Numbered from the stretch's first letter, positions 1-8,062 are shown. The stretch is DNA of 15,974 bases from Anaerolineaceae bacterium (GCA_012514775.1 JAAYZQ010000085.1:1-15974); one strand, 5' to 3'. A program made the numbers and translations. The notes: generated by a model from the letters alone, not told the origin.

Positions 1-180
1 CCGGCCGAGCTTGAGGGTGAGGAAGAGGAAACGCCCGACTGGCTCGCCGAGTTGCGCCCCGCGGCCCAGGCCCAAGCATCGGAGCCGGAACCGGCCGAGC
101 CGGAGGGTGAGGAAGAGGAAACGCCCGACTGGCTGGCCGAGCTGCGCCCCGCGGCCCAGGCCCAAGCATCGGAGCCAGAG
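1..180 (+). repeat. 90-bp tandem repeat inside the PDWL gene
   Basis: Bases 1-90 and 91-180 are near-identical copies of a 30-codon unit. I count differences only around 10-12 versus 100-102 and at a few third positions. A diverged third unit starts at 181 with CCGGCC and soon departs. Near-identity at the DNA level, not only in the protein, points to recent duplication or ongoing homogenisation. The array runs off the left edge, so the copy number is unknown. Confidence 0.9.
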
Positions 181-1737
181 CCGGCCATGGCCGAGGAATT
201 GGAAGGCGCGTCCGAAGCCGAAGCGGAGCTGCCCGACTGGCTGGCCGAGCTACGGGCCACGGACGCCGCCGGGCCGGAACCGCCAACTGGCTGGCGGGAC
301 GAGGAAGCCGCGGAAGAGCCGGCCGAGCCCGCGCCGACGCCCGAAGCGGAAGAGGCCGAGATTCCGGATTGGCTGGCGACCATGCGACCCGAGCCCGAGG
401 GTGGGGAGGCCGCCCCGGGATGGCTCGTGGAGGTGCCGTCCGGCAAGGAAGAGATCGCCCCGGCCGCGATGCCCGACTGGCTCCACGATCTGGAGCCGAC
501 GGGCCTCGAGGAGGAAGCGAGCCCGCCGGGCCAGGAGGAAGCCGGCGAGGGAGAGCTGCCGGCCTGGCTGGTGCCCTCGAGCAGGGGGTCAGAGGAAGAG
601 TCGCTGGCCCGGGCCGAGATCCCCGACTGGCTCCTGGCGCTCAAGCCGGCCGAGCTGCGAGAGAAGGGCGAGCCGGAAACCCCTTCGCCCCTCGTCGTCG
701 AGCCCGTGGAAGAGACCGGGCTGCTGGCCGGGTTGCGCGGCACGCTGCCCGTGGAGATGCTCATCGCCCAGCCGCGGGCAGTGGCAGCCGCCGAGCCGTC
801 ACCCGCCATCCACGACGACACGCCCCAGGCGCGCCTGTTTGCCCAGATCGTGGGGCGCGGGCCCGAGGCGGTGCCCAAGCCGGTCCCGCAGCCGCGCCAG
901 AGCCTGCTTTCGCGCCTGCCGCTGTGGATAACCTACCTGGCCCTGCTGGCAGCCGTGACGCTGCCGCTGCTCCTGCAAAACCCTCTCGTCGAGCGCACCA
1001 TCGAGGCGCCGGTCAGGGTCCTCGATCTGTACGAGACCATCGAGGCGCTGGAAGCGGGCGGACCGGTCCTGGTCGCCTTTGATTACGACCCCAGTACCAG
1101 CGAAGAGATGAACGTCCTGGCCCGGACAGTGGTCGGGCATCTCATGGACCGGGGCGTGCCCGTGGTGGCCATGAGCCTGCAATCGGCCGGGCCCCCGGTG
1201 GCCCAATCGATCCTGGAGGAGCTGGCCGCCGAGCGGCCGGGCGCGCGCTTTGCCAACGTCGGGCTTCTCACGGGACAGGCGGCGGGGGTGCAGGTCCTGG
1301 GGCAGGGGCTGACGCCCGCGCTGGGCCAGGCCTTCCAGGGTGCGGCGCCGGCCGACGAAGAGTTGTTGAGCGGGATAACAGGGCTTGATAGTTTTGAGCT
1401 GTTGCTCGTGCTGGCAGCCGAGCCCGACAGCCTGCGCATCTGGATTGAGCAGGCAAGCGCACTGCAGGGTGCTCCCCTGGCCGCGGCGGTGAGCGCCTCG
1501 ACAGAGCCCCAGGCCCGCTCCTATTATGAGACAGACCCGCGCCAGCTCCTCGGGCTGGTGGCCGGCGTGCCCGGGGCGGCCACGTACGAGGCCCTGCGGA
1601 CCGGCGACGGCACGGTGCCGCCCGAGATGGCCGCTCGCCTCGACTCGCACCTGGCCGGGCACGCGGTGTTTGTCCTGGTCCTCGTGGTGGGCAACGTGGC
1701 TTACTTCGTACGGCGCGGATCGCGTGGGAGGCGCTAA
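1..1737 (+). CDS. PDWL-repeat membrane protein, 5' end missing
   Basis: The frame is open from the first base, so the start lies outside the window; a TTG at 52 is internal to a repeat and is not a credible start. 578 codons are visible. Residues 1 to about 215 are a very acidic Glu/Pro/Ala linker carrying short PDWL motifs (residues about 12, 42, 78, 122, 158, 208) and variants PGWL (about 139) and PAWL (about 187). A hydrophobic helix follows at about 306-327, then a soluble domain of about 225 residues, a second helix at about 555-572 and a basic tail ending RRGSRGRR. The domain between the helices should be extracytoplasmic and the repeat tail cytoplasmic. I do not recognise the domain. 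The acidic repeats could be peptide docking sites. The stop overlaps the next ATG (TAATG), so translation is probably coupled. It is clearly a real gene; its function is unknown. Confidence 0.85.
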   Translation, partial: PAELEGEEEETPDWLAELRPAAQAQASEPEPAEPEGEEEETPDWLAELRPAAQAQASEPEPAMAEELEGASEAEAELPDWLAELRATDAAGPEPPTGWRDEEAAEEPAEPAPTPEAEEAEIPDWLATMRPEPEGGEAAPGWLVEVPSGKEEIAPAAMPDWLHDLEPTGLEEEASPPGQEEAGEGELPAWLVPSSRGSEEESLARAEIPDWLLALKPAELREKGEPETPSPLVVEPVEETGLLAGLRGTLPVEMLIAQPRAVAAAEPSPAIHDDTPQARLFAQIVGRGPEAVPKPVPQPRQSLLSRLPLWITYLALLAAVTLPLLLQNPLVERTIEAPVRVLDLYETIEALEAGGPVLVAFDYDPSTSEEMNVLARTVVGHLMDRGVPVVAMSLQSAGPPVAQSILEELAAERPGARFANVGLLTGQAAGVQVLGQGLTPALGQAFQGAAPADEELLSGITGLDSFELLLVLAAEPDSLRIWIEQASALQGAPLAAAVSASTEPQARSYYETDPRQLLGLVAGVPGAATYEALRTGDGTVPPEMAARLDSHLAGHAVFVLVLVVGNVAYFVRRGSRGRR

Positions 1738-2432
1738 TGGCCGGCGTGATTGACTCGTTGGACACCGTGGTAGCCGTCCTGTTGACGCTGTTCGTCTTTA
1801 GTTTTCTGCTGGGCGACAACGCGCTGTACCGGCTGGCGGAACACCTCTTTGTGGGCGTCGCCATCGGCTATGCCGTGGTCATTGCCTTTCACTCGGTGTT
1901 GGTGCCGCGGCTGATCACCCCGCTGGCCGAGGGCCTCGAAACCCAGAACTGGGGCCAGGTCTTGTTGGCGCTCATCGCCCTGCTCTTTGGCCTGCTCCTC
2001 CTCTTGAAGCCGCTGCGATCCCTCTCATGGTGGGGCAACCTGAGCATCGCCCTGCTGCTGGGCATCGGCGCGGCCCTGGCTATCGGCGGCGCGCTGCTGG
2101 GCACCCTGATACCCCAGGTGGCGGCCACGGCCGACATGCCGCGCTATTCGGCGCTGTACGGGACCGGGCTGGGCCTCTTTAGCGGCATCGTCGTCGTGGT
2201 GGGTACTATTGGGGTCGTGCTGCACTTTCATTTCGGACGGGGGCGAGAGGGGCGCTTCTCGGCCCTGCGCGACGCCGTGGTGCACTCCTGGGGTGGGTTG
2301 GGCCGCTGGTTTGTCCTGATCGCCTTTGCCGCCATCCTGGCGACGACCTTTTTGTCAAGGCTATCACTCCTCGTGGGACGCGTCCAGTTTGTGCTGGACA
2401 GCGTCCAGGGGCTGCTCGGGGGCCAGGGATGA
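1737..2432 (+). CDS. Six-helix integral membrane protein of unknown function
   Basis: 231 residues, overlapping the previous stop by one base and the next start by four (ATGA). It is very hydrophobic, with likely membrane helices near residues 9-25, 38-58, 75-91, 101-126, 140-163 and 190-207. Between the first two helices is a polar turn GDNALYRLAEHLFVG, whose charged Asp, Arg, Glu and His residues beside a membrane segment may be functionally important. No transporter or enzyme signature is recognised. Overlap on both sides with the PDWL-repeat protein and the MutL-family protein implies that the three products are made together in similar amounts and may form a membrane complex. The reading frame is secure; any function would be guesswork. 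Confidence 0.85.
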   Translation: MAGVIDSLDTVVAVLLTLFVFSFLLGDNALYRLAEHLFVGVAIGYAVVIAFHSVLVPRLITPLAEGLETQNWGQVLLALIALLFGLLLLLKPLRSLSWWGNLSIALLLGIGAALAIGGALLGTLIPQVAATADMPRYSALYGTGLGLFSGIVVVVGTIGVVLHFHFGRGREGRFSALRDAVVHSWGGLGRWFVLIAFAAILATTFLSRLSLLVGRVQFVLDSVQGLLGGQG

Positions 2433-4192
2433 ACCAAGACCGCATCGAGTCGATTCTGGCGTTGGACTGCGGCAGCACGACCACCCAGGCGCTCCTCATC
2501 GACCGGGTGGGCGGCGAGTATCGGCTCCTGGCGCGGGCCGAGGCGCAGAGCACGGTCGAGCCGCCGTGGAACGACATCTCGGCCTCCGCGCGGCAGGCCA
2601 TCGCCCAACTGTCCGACATCCTCGGCTGGCCGCTCCTGAACGAGGGGGGCCACGTTATCGTCCCCCAACACCAGGGGGGCGGGGTGGACGCCGTCGTGGC
2701 CATTACCAGCGCCAGCGAGCCGCTTCGCATTTTGCTCGCCGGCGTGATCCGCGACGTCAGCCTGGAGAGCGCGCGCCGGGCGATCCAGGCGTGCCACAGC
2801 CTCGTCGACGGCGTGGTGTCGCTCGACCGGCGTGGCAACGGCGTCCACGCGCTGAACGATGACCTGGAGGCGCAGATTCAGCTCGTCCGGCGCCTCGCCC
2901 CCGACGCGGTGGTCATCGTGGGCGGTGTCGACGGCGGGGCCACACGGCCCGTGCTCCAGTCGGCCGAGGCCATCGCCCTGGCCTGCTCCACCCTGCCGCC
3001 CGGCGATTGCCCGCCCATCATCTATGCCGGCAACGCCGAGCTGCGGCCCCAGGTGGCCGCCCTGGTGGGCGCGGGCACCGAGCTGCGGGCCATCGACAAC
3101 GTCCGGCCGAGCATCGAAGTGGAGAACTCGGCTCCGCTGCAGGCCGAGCTGGAAGAGCTTTACCAGGTGCGCAAGATGGAGCGCCTGCCTGGCTTTGGCA
3201 CCCTGGCATCGTGGAGCACGATCCGGGTGCTGCCCTCGGCCCGGGCCCTGTCGCACAGCGTCGAATACCTGGCCGAGCTGGACGGCATCAACGTCCTCGG
3301 CGTCGACGTGGGCGGCTCGTCGGTCACGGTCGCGACCGTGGTGGACGAACAGCCCGGGCTCGCCGTGCGGGCCGACCTGGGATTGAGCTACAACGCGGTG
3401 CGGACCCTGGAGACCGTGCCCCTGTCGCGGATCCAGCGCTGGCTGCCCATGGAGGTCGAGCCGGCCGAGATCCTGAACATGATGCACAACAAGGCCCTGC
3501 ATTACCGCACCGTGCCCCAGACGCGCCAGGAGCTGCTCATCGAGCAGGCAGTGGCCCGCGAGATCCTGGCCCTGGCGCTGGCCGACCTGGTGCCGCAGTG
3601 GTCGCAGACGCCGTCGTGCCTGTACCCCGACCTCCTGCCCAAGTTCCACCTCATCGTCGGTGGGGGCGGGGTCCTGGCGCAGGTGCCCCATTACGGCCAG
3701 GCGGCCCTGGTGATGCTAGACGCCCTCCAGCCGGTGGGCGTCAGCGGCCTGGCCCTGGACCGAACCCGCCTGCTGGCGCCCCTGGGCGCGGTGGCCATGG
3801 TCAACCCCGCGGCCGCGGCCCAGGTCATGGAGCGGGATGCGCTCCTGAACCTCGGCACGGTGGTGGCGCCCGTGGGCGCCGGTCGCGAAGGAGACGTCGT
3901 CCTGACCTTCAAGATCGAGTACGAAGACGGCCGCTCCCTGGAGGTCGAGGTACTGTACGGCTCGCTGGAGGTCATCCCCCTGCCTGCCGGCCAGACGGCC
4001 AACCTGGAGCTGCGGCCGAGCCGCCGGTTCGACGTGGGCCTGGGCACCAGGGGCCAGCCCGGAACGACGAAAGTCGAAGGCGGAGTCATCGGAATCATCA
4101 TCGACGCCCGGGGCCGTCCCCTGCCCATCGCCGCCGATCCTGAGCAGCAGCAGGAAAAGATGCAGCGTTGGCTTTGGGACATGGGCTCCTGA
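2429..4192 (+). CDS. MutL/GlmL-family ASKHA-fold protein (glutamate mutase accessory family)
   Basis: 587 residues. The N-terminus reads LALDCGSTTTQALLID (D13, G15, S16, T17, T18), the phosphate-binding loop of the actin/Hsp70/sugar-kinase fold. A second such loop, VLGVDVGGSSVTV, lies around D293, and a Gly-rich LIVGGGGVL follows near residue 408. This order fits the MutL/GlmL family, named from a gene between the two subunits of clostridial coenzyme B12-dependent glutamate mutase and related to hydantoinase A and reactivating-factor ATPases. The biochemical role of the family is not settled. No mutase subunit or B12-binding motif (DxHxxG) appears among the other genes here; the neighbours are membrane proteins. 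I infer a nucleotide-binding switch or chaperone acting with them. It is not the DNA mismatch-repair MutL, which lacks these loops. Its start overlaps the upstream stop as ATGA. Confidence 0.8.
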   Translation: MNQDRIESILALDCGSTTTQALLIDRVGGEYRLLARAEAQSTVEPPWNDISASARQAIAQLSDILGWPLLNEGGHVIVPQHQGGGVDAVVAITSASEPLRILLAGVIRDVSLESARRAIQACHSLVDGVVSLDRRGNGVHALNDDLEAQIQLVRRLAPDAVVIVGGVDGGATRPVLQSAEAIALACSTLPPGDCPPIIYAGNAELRPQVAALVGAGTELRAIDNVRPSIEVENSAPLQAELEELYQVRKMERLPGFGTLASWSTIRVLPSARALSHSVEYLAELDGINVLGVDVGGSSVTVATVVDEQPGLAVRADLGLSYNAVRTLETVPLSRIQRWLPMEVEPAEILNMMHNKALHYRTVPQTRQELLIEQAVAREILALALADLVPQWSQTPSCLYPDLLPKFHLIVGGGGVLAQVPHYGQAALVMLDALQPVGVSGLALDRTRLLAPLGAVAMVNPAAAAQVMERDALLNLGTVVAPVGAGREGDVVLTFKIEYEDGRSLEVEVLYGSLEVIPLPAGQTANLELRPSRRFDVGLGTRGQPGTTKVEGGVIGIIIDARGRPLPIAADPEQQQEKMQRWLWDMGS

Positions 4193-4208
4193 GCTCGGGA
4201 GAGAGGCA

Positions 4209-5282
4209 ATGCACTACTATCCTCCAGAGTCGCGCATCACGCCCTTGACGGTCATCCGGCGAGAACGGCTGTTGCCCGTGCAAGGGCAGGTGCTGGTGCA
4301 TTCCGGCGAAACGGTGGGCCCTGCCGACGTGGTGGCCCGCTGCCAGGTCCCGGGAACGATGCGCGTTGTCGACGTCAGCCGGCAGTTGCGCATTCGCCGG
4401 GATCGCGTCGCCGACACGATCCGCAAGGCGCCGGGCGACACGGTGCAGGCGAACGAGGTGATCGCTGCCCCGGGAGGCTTGTTCGGGCGGCTGCGCCGCG
4501 CCTGCCGCTCGCCCGTCGACGGCGAAGTCATCGAGGTGCGCGATGGGTTGGTGCTCATCGAGGAGGCGGGCACGCCCCTCGAGCTTCGCGCCCACCTGAA
4601 GGGCCAGGTCACGAACGTCATGCCCAACCGGGGGGTGGTGATCTCGGCCGCCGGCGCCCTGATCCAGGGCGTGTGGGGCAATGGCGGCGAGGCCGAGGGC
4701 GTGCTCAAGCTCCTGGTCGACAGCCCGCAAAAGCCCCTGCGCAACCGCTCCATCGACGTGAGCTGTCACGGCACCGTCATCGTGGGCGGCCGCCTGGCCG
4801 ACGAGAAGTCCCTCGACCAGGCCGTCGAGGCCCAGGTGCGGGGCGTCATCGTCGGCAGTGTCAACGCCGACCTGCGCCCGCTCCTGGAGTCGCTGCCCTT
4901 CCCGGTGCTCGTGACCGAGGGATTTGGCGCCATGCCCATGTCGGATCCAGTCTTTGCGCTGTTGCACGCCAACATGGGCCGTGAGGCGATGGTCAACGCC
5001 GACACCCGGACCCGCTGGGGTGCTCGCCGTCCAGAGGTGCTGATCCCGCTGCGGGCGGAGGACGAAAAGCCGGCGGAAGAGCCGGGTCCCCGGCTGTTGC
5101 AGGTGGGAGATCGCGTGCGCGTGTTGCGGGCGCCGCACGTCGGCAGCGTGGGCACCGTTCGCGAGCTGCCGCCGCTGCCGCAGCCCCTCGAATCGGGGGC
5201 AAGGCTGCCCGTGGCCCTGGTCGATCTGGCGCAAGAGCAGTCTGTCGCCGTTCCGCTCGTGAACCTGGAGCTGATTCGCTAG
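4209..5282 (+). CDS. Barrel-sandwich and KOW-like domain protein
   Basis: 357 residues, starting 16 bases after the MutL-family gene with a purine-rich ribosome site (GGAGAG at 4198-4203). Residues about 20-60 and 75-125 contain segments such as PVQGQVLVHSGETV and SPVDGEVIEVRDGLVLIEE, which resemble lipoyl/barrel-sandwich-hybrid beta folds. No biotinyl-type MKM lysine motif is present, so it is probably not a cofactor carrier. The middle (about 135-285) is alpha/beta with no recognised family. From residue 296 the sequence QVGDRVRVLRAPHVGSVGTV is KOW/SH3-like, as in NusG and ribosomal proteins, and suggests RNA or protein binding. Position and spacing tie it to the MutL-family gene and they probably act together. 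Function is unknown; the domain reading is by eye. Confidence 0.75.
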   Translation: MHYYPPESRITPLTVIRRERLLPVQGQVLVHSGETVGPADVVARCQVPGTMRVVDVSRQLRIRRDRVADTIRKAPGDTVQANEVIAAPGGLFGRLRRACRSPVDGEVIEVRDGLVLIEEAGTPLELRAHLKGQVTNVMPNRGVVISAAGALIQGVWGNGGEAEGVLKLLVDSPQKPLRNRSIDVSCHGTVIVGGRLADEKSLDQAVEAQVRGVIVGSVNADLRPLLESLPFPVLVTEGFGAMPMSDPVFALLHANMGREAMVNADTRTRWGARRPEVLIPLRAEDEKPAEEPGPRLLQVGDRVRVLRAPHVGSVGTVRELPPLPQPLESGARLPVALVDLAQEQSVAVPLVNLELIR

Positions 5283-5332
5283 ACCGGGGCGGCCAGGAGG
5301 CCTCGATCCTCAAAGAACGAGAGGAGAAGGAA

Positions 5333-5863
5333 ATGTCTCAAGGGATGCGTGACATGCTGGCAAACAAGAAGTTTGCCATTCCGCTTATCGTCCTGCTGGG
5401 GTTCTGCCTCGTCGGGCTGATCCTGGTGGGAATCGTGCTCCTCCTGCGTCCGGGGGCCCGCGCGGACGAAGTGCCGCCGCAAGATGTGGCGGGCGAGGTG
5501 CTGACGCCCTCGGCCACGTCCGTGGAGCTGGTGACCTTCACGCCGACGGCCACCGACACGCCGACTCCCAGGCCGACGGCAACCCTCGTGCCGGTGGACA
5601 CTGTCGTGCCGCCGGAGGCAACCGTCGACATTGGCGGCGGTGCGGGCACGGGCACGGCGGAAGCGACGGGCACCACGGCGACGGGCGGCCAGGCGACGGC
5701 GACCAGCGCGCCCTCGCAGCCAACGGCGACCACGGCACCCACGACCACGGAGGGCGAGCTGGCCCAGACGGGCCTCGGTTGGGGCCTGATCCTGTTCTCG
5801 AGTGCCGGGCTGGCCGGGCTGGCCATGGCCGCGCGCCGTCTGCGCCTATCCGGTGGGGATTAA
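5333..5863 (+). CDS. Thr/Pro-rich surface protein with LAQTG sorting-like C-terminus
   Basis: 176 residues with a clear ribosome site (GAGGAG at 5321-5326). Residues 14-38 form a hydrophobic helix after a Lys pair, followed by GARADE, where ARA at 42-44 would suit signal peptidase I. Residues about 58-140 are a low-complexity stalk rich in Thr, Pro, Ala and Gly, with TPTATDTPTPRPTATLVP near the start. At 143-147 is LAQTG, followed by a hydrophobic stretch (148-166) and a basic RRLRL tail, which is the layout of a sortase substrate. In Gram-positive groups LAxTG is used by some class E sortases; whether this host has such a sortase cannot be seen here. The alternative is a protein with two membrane helices and an exposed stalk. 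No catalytic domain is present. Confidence 0.8.
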   Translation: MSQGMRDMLANKKFAIPLIVLLGFCLVGLILVGIVLLLRPGARADEVPPQDVAGEVLTPSATSVELVTFTPTATDTPTPRPTATLVPVDTVVPPEATVDIGGGAGTGTAEATGTTATGGQATATSAPSQPTATTAPTTTEGELAQTGLGWGLILFSSAGLAGLAMAARRLRLSGGD

Positions 5864-5886
5864 CGCCCAGTTTAAAGAAAGGGACC

Positions 5887-7239
5887 ATGCTACCAGACAC
5901 TCTGCGCCACCAAGATGGCCTCTTTATCGTGCAACGGATCCTGGACGGCGACTGCGCCGCCCTGGTTGGCATCAGCAACACAGGCAAGTCGTCGCTGCTG
6001 CGGACGCTGGCGCGCGAGGAGGTGCGCCGCCGCCTGGATCCGAACCTTGTCGGCCAGTACGTCTTTGTCTACGTCGACTTTAACCTCATGCTGGAGGCCA
6101 CCGAGCAGGGCTTCTACGAGCTGGTCCTGCGGCACCTCATCGAAGCGTTGGACGCGCCGGGGAGCCAGGCGGACTATATAGAGCAGGCACGAGGGGCGTA
6201 CCACACCCTGGTTTCGCCGCCCACCCAGTTCCAGATCTCGCTCAGCTTTCGCGAGGGGCTCACGGCTGTCTGCCAGGGCACGTCACAGAACCTCGTCCTC
6301 CTCTTTGACGAGTTCGACGAGCCCTTCGAGCAGATCGACGGGCGGGTGTTCCTGAACCTCCGGGCGCTGAAAGACAGGTACCGCCAGCGCTTGACCTTTG
6401 TGACGGCAACCAACCGGCGCCTGTCGGCCATTCGTCGCGGCCGCGACGTGGACGAATTCATCGAGATGTTCCAGCCCTTCACCCGTGTCCTCGGCCCGCT
6501 GGAAAACTCGGACACCGACCGGGTCATCGACTGGGTGGCGGAGCAGGAAGGCTATAACTTTGACGAGCAGGACCGAGCCTTTCTCGACCACGAGGCAGGC
6601 GGGCACCTTGGACTGCTGGTGACGGCCTGCCGCGCCCTGGGCGAGGTGACGGGCCAGTCGGTGCGCGACGAGAGCCAGCATTGGCTGATCCATCGCCAGG
6701 TGCGCGAGCAACTGGACCGGGACCTGAACGTGCAGAGCGAGTGCTGGAAGCTGTGGGAAGAGCTGACGGAGGAGCAGCAGGAGACGATGATCGCGCTCCT
6801 GGGCGGCGAAGCAGACCTGGACCGCCAGGCCGTGGAGATGCTGCAATCCAGGGGGCTACTCCGGAAAGGCCAGGCCCTCCTTTTCTCTCCGGTGTTCGAG
6901 GCCTTTGTACGGCGCCAGCGCCTGACCCGGCGCAAGAGAGAGGAAGGTGTCCGGGTCGACGTGGAAAGCGGTAGCGTGTGGGTGGATGGCCACCAGATCG
7001 AAGCCCTCACCGACCTGGAGTACCGCCTCCTGCTGTTGCTCTACGGCCGCCTGGGCAAGATCTGCGACAAGTACCAGATCGTCGAGGCGGTGTGGGGCGA
7101 GGACTATATCGACCAGGTCGACGACGCCCGCATCGACAAGCTCCTCAGCCGCTTGCGGGCCAAGATCGAGCCCGATCCTCGCAACCCGCGCTATCTCGTC
7201 ACCGTGCGGGGCAGAGGTTACAAGCTGTCCAATCCCTAA
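5887..7239 (+). CDS. AAA-type ATPase fused to a PhoB-type winged-helix DNA-binding domain
   Basis: 450 residues. Walker A is GISNTGKSS (28-36), Walker B is LVLLFDEFDE with D141 and E142, and VTATNRR with N176 is a likely sensor 1. A lid-like region contains GPLENSDTDRVIDWV and AGGHLGLL, as in ORC/STAND-like ATPases. From about residue 355 to the end is an OmpR/PhoB-type winged helix (ALTDLEYRLLLLLYGR, then DKLLSRLRAKIE and YLVTVRGRGYKL). No receiver domain is present, so ATP binding or oligomerisation rather than phosphorylation probably sets its activity. I chose ATG 5887 because AAAGGG precedes it; an in-frame start at 5779 would bury 85 bases in the previous gene. It lies directly upstream of pspA and could be its regulator by position, which is inference. 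Confidence 0.85.
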   Translation: MLPDTLRHQDGLFIVQRILDGDCAALVGISNTGKSSLLRTLAREEVRRRLDPNLVGQYVFVYVDFNLMLEATEQGFYELVLRHLIEALDAPGSQADYIEQARGAYHTLVSPPTQFQISLSFREGLTAVCQGTSQNLVLLFDEFDEPFEQIDGRVFLNLRALKDRYRQRLTFVTATNRRLSAIRRGRDVDEFIEMFQPFTRVLGPLENSDTDRVIDWVAEQEGYNFDEQDRAFLDHEAGGHLGLLVTACRALGEVTGQSVRDESQHWLIHRQVREQLDRDLNVQSECWKLWEELTEEQQETMIALLGGEADLDRQAVEMLQSRGLLRKGQALLFSPVFEAFVRRQRLTRRKREEGVRVDVESGSVWVDGHQIEALTDLEYRLLLLLYGRLGKICDKYQIVEAVWGEDYIDQVDDARIDKLLSRLRAKIEPDPRNPRYLVTVRGRGYKLSNP

Positions 7240-7289
7240 GCAGCGTCAGCCCACTGTCAGCAGTCGGTCATGTAGCCGTTTCGAAGGGA

Positions 7290-7298
7290 TGGTACAAT
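7290..7298 (+). promoter_or_regulatory. Extended -10 promoter for pspA
   Basis: TGG followed by TACAAT is an extended -10 element (TGn plus five of six consensus bases). I find no convincing -35 hexamer at the usual distance, which is common for extended -10 promoters or could mean an activator is needed. Transcription would begin near 7305, leaving a leader of about 60 bases with GGGAGG at 7351-7356 before the ATG at 7365. Confidence 0.55.
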
Positions 7299-7364
7299 AG
7301 GATCAGCGGTTGCGTACCGGATGTCGCGCCGTGATCCCAATCGCAGCAAAGGGAGGAACGATAA

Positions 7365-8039
7365 ATGGCGAGCTTGATGAAAAAGGTCCAGACACTCATC
7401 TCGGCCAATCTCCATGCCATGGTAGACGCAGCACTGAAGGCCAACTCTCTCGCAGTTTTTGACCAATACGTCCGCGAGGTCGAGGACAACCTGGAAGACC
7501 TGGAAGACGCCGTGGCAACGGTGGGCGGCGAGCTCAAGTCACTCCGCCGCCGCAAGGGCGACCAGGAGCAAAAGGCGGCCGAGCTGGATCGGAGCATCGA
7601 CGTCTTTTTGCGGGAGGGCAAGGAGGACCTGGCCCTCGCCGCCCAGAGCAGGCTCAACTCTATCAGCCGCCTCGTGCAGAACTATGACGAGATGCTCGAG
7701 CGGCAAGAGGCCGAGTACCAGAGCCTGAAGGATGCCCGCCTCAAGTTGGAGGCCAAGCTCACCACGGTCAAGCAGGAGCGGGAAGAGCTGCAAGTCCTCC
7801 TCGACCTGGCCCGGTCCAAGGAACTGACGGCCCAGACCATCAAGTCGCTGGACGGCCTGATGGGCTCGGGCGACGCCGATATCTCGAGGGTGGCCGAAGG
7901 GATTCGCAGCCGCCTGGACAAGGCATCGGCCCGCAGCGAGATGCTGGCCGCCAGCCTCGATACACAGATGGACGAGGTGCTGGAAAAGAGCACCCTGGAA
8001 GCACAATTGGCCGAACGCAAGTCCCGACTGGGACTATAG
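7365..8039 (+). CDS. pspA: PspA/IM30 family membrane-maintenance protein
   Basis: 224 residues, close to the usual length for PspA. It opens MASLMKKVQTLISANLHAMV, matching the amphipathic N-terminal helix region of the family, followed by DAALKANSLAVFDQYVREVEDNL and then a long, nearly uninterrupted charged coiled coil (about 25-190). PspA/IM30 proteins are ESCRT-III-like and polymerise on the inner face of the cytoplasmic membrane to protect or remodel it under stress. There is no extended Vipp1-type C-terminal tail, so it is PspA-like. It has its own promoter, a strong ribosome site (GGGAGG, 8-base spacing) and a terminator 24 bases after the stop, so it can be expressed as a single unit. 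Neither PspF nor PspBC homologues are seen; the upstream ATPase/winged-helix protein is the local regulator candidate. Confidence 0.9.
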   Translation: MASLMKKVQTLISANLHAMVDAALKANSLAVFDQYVREVEDNLEDLEDAVATVGGELKSLRRRKGDQEQKAAELDRSIDVFLREGKEDLALAAQSRLNSISRLVQNYDEMLERQEAEYQSLKDARLKLEAKLTTVKQEREELQVLLDLARSKELTAQTIKSLDGLMGSGDADISRVAEGIRSRLDKASARSEMLAASLDTQMDEVLEKSTLEAQLAERKSRLGL

Positions 8040-8062
8040 CCACGCCGTTCTCTCCTTGCGCT

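Noticed and set aside
1..180. CRISPR-like tandem repeat
   Set aside because: The 90-bp units are contiguous, in frame and coding, with no spacers.
2228..3691. 487-codon - strand frame opposite the MutL-family gene
   Set aside because: No recognisable motifs, shadow-like composition, and the + strand has clear ASKHA loops and operon spacing.
2429..4192. DNA mismatch-repair MutL
   Set aside because: The name is shared but the sequence has DCGSTTT and DVGGSS sugar-kinase-fold loops and none of the GHKL ATPase motifs.
5779..5886. Earlier start for the ATPase/winged-helix gene
   Set aside because: It would overlap the 3' end of the surface-protein gene by 85 bases and encodes unconserved-looking sequence; ATG 5887 has a ribosome site.
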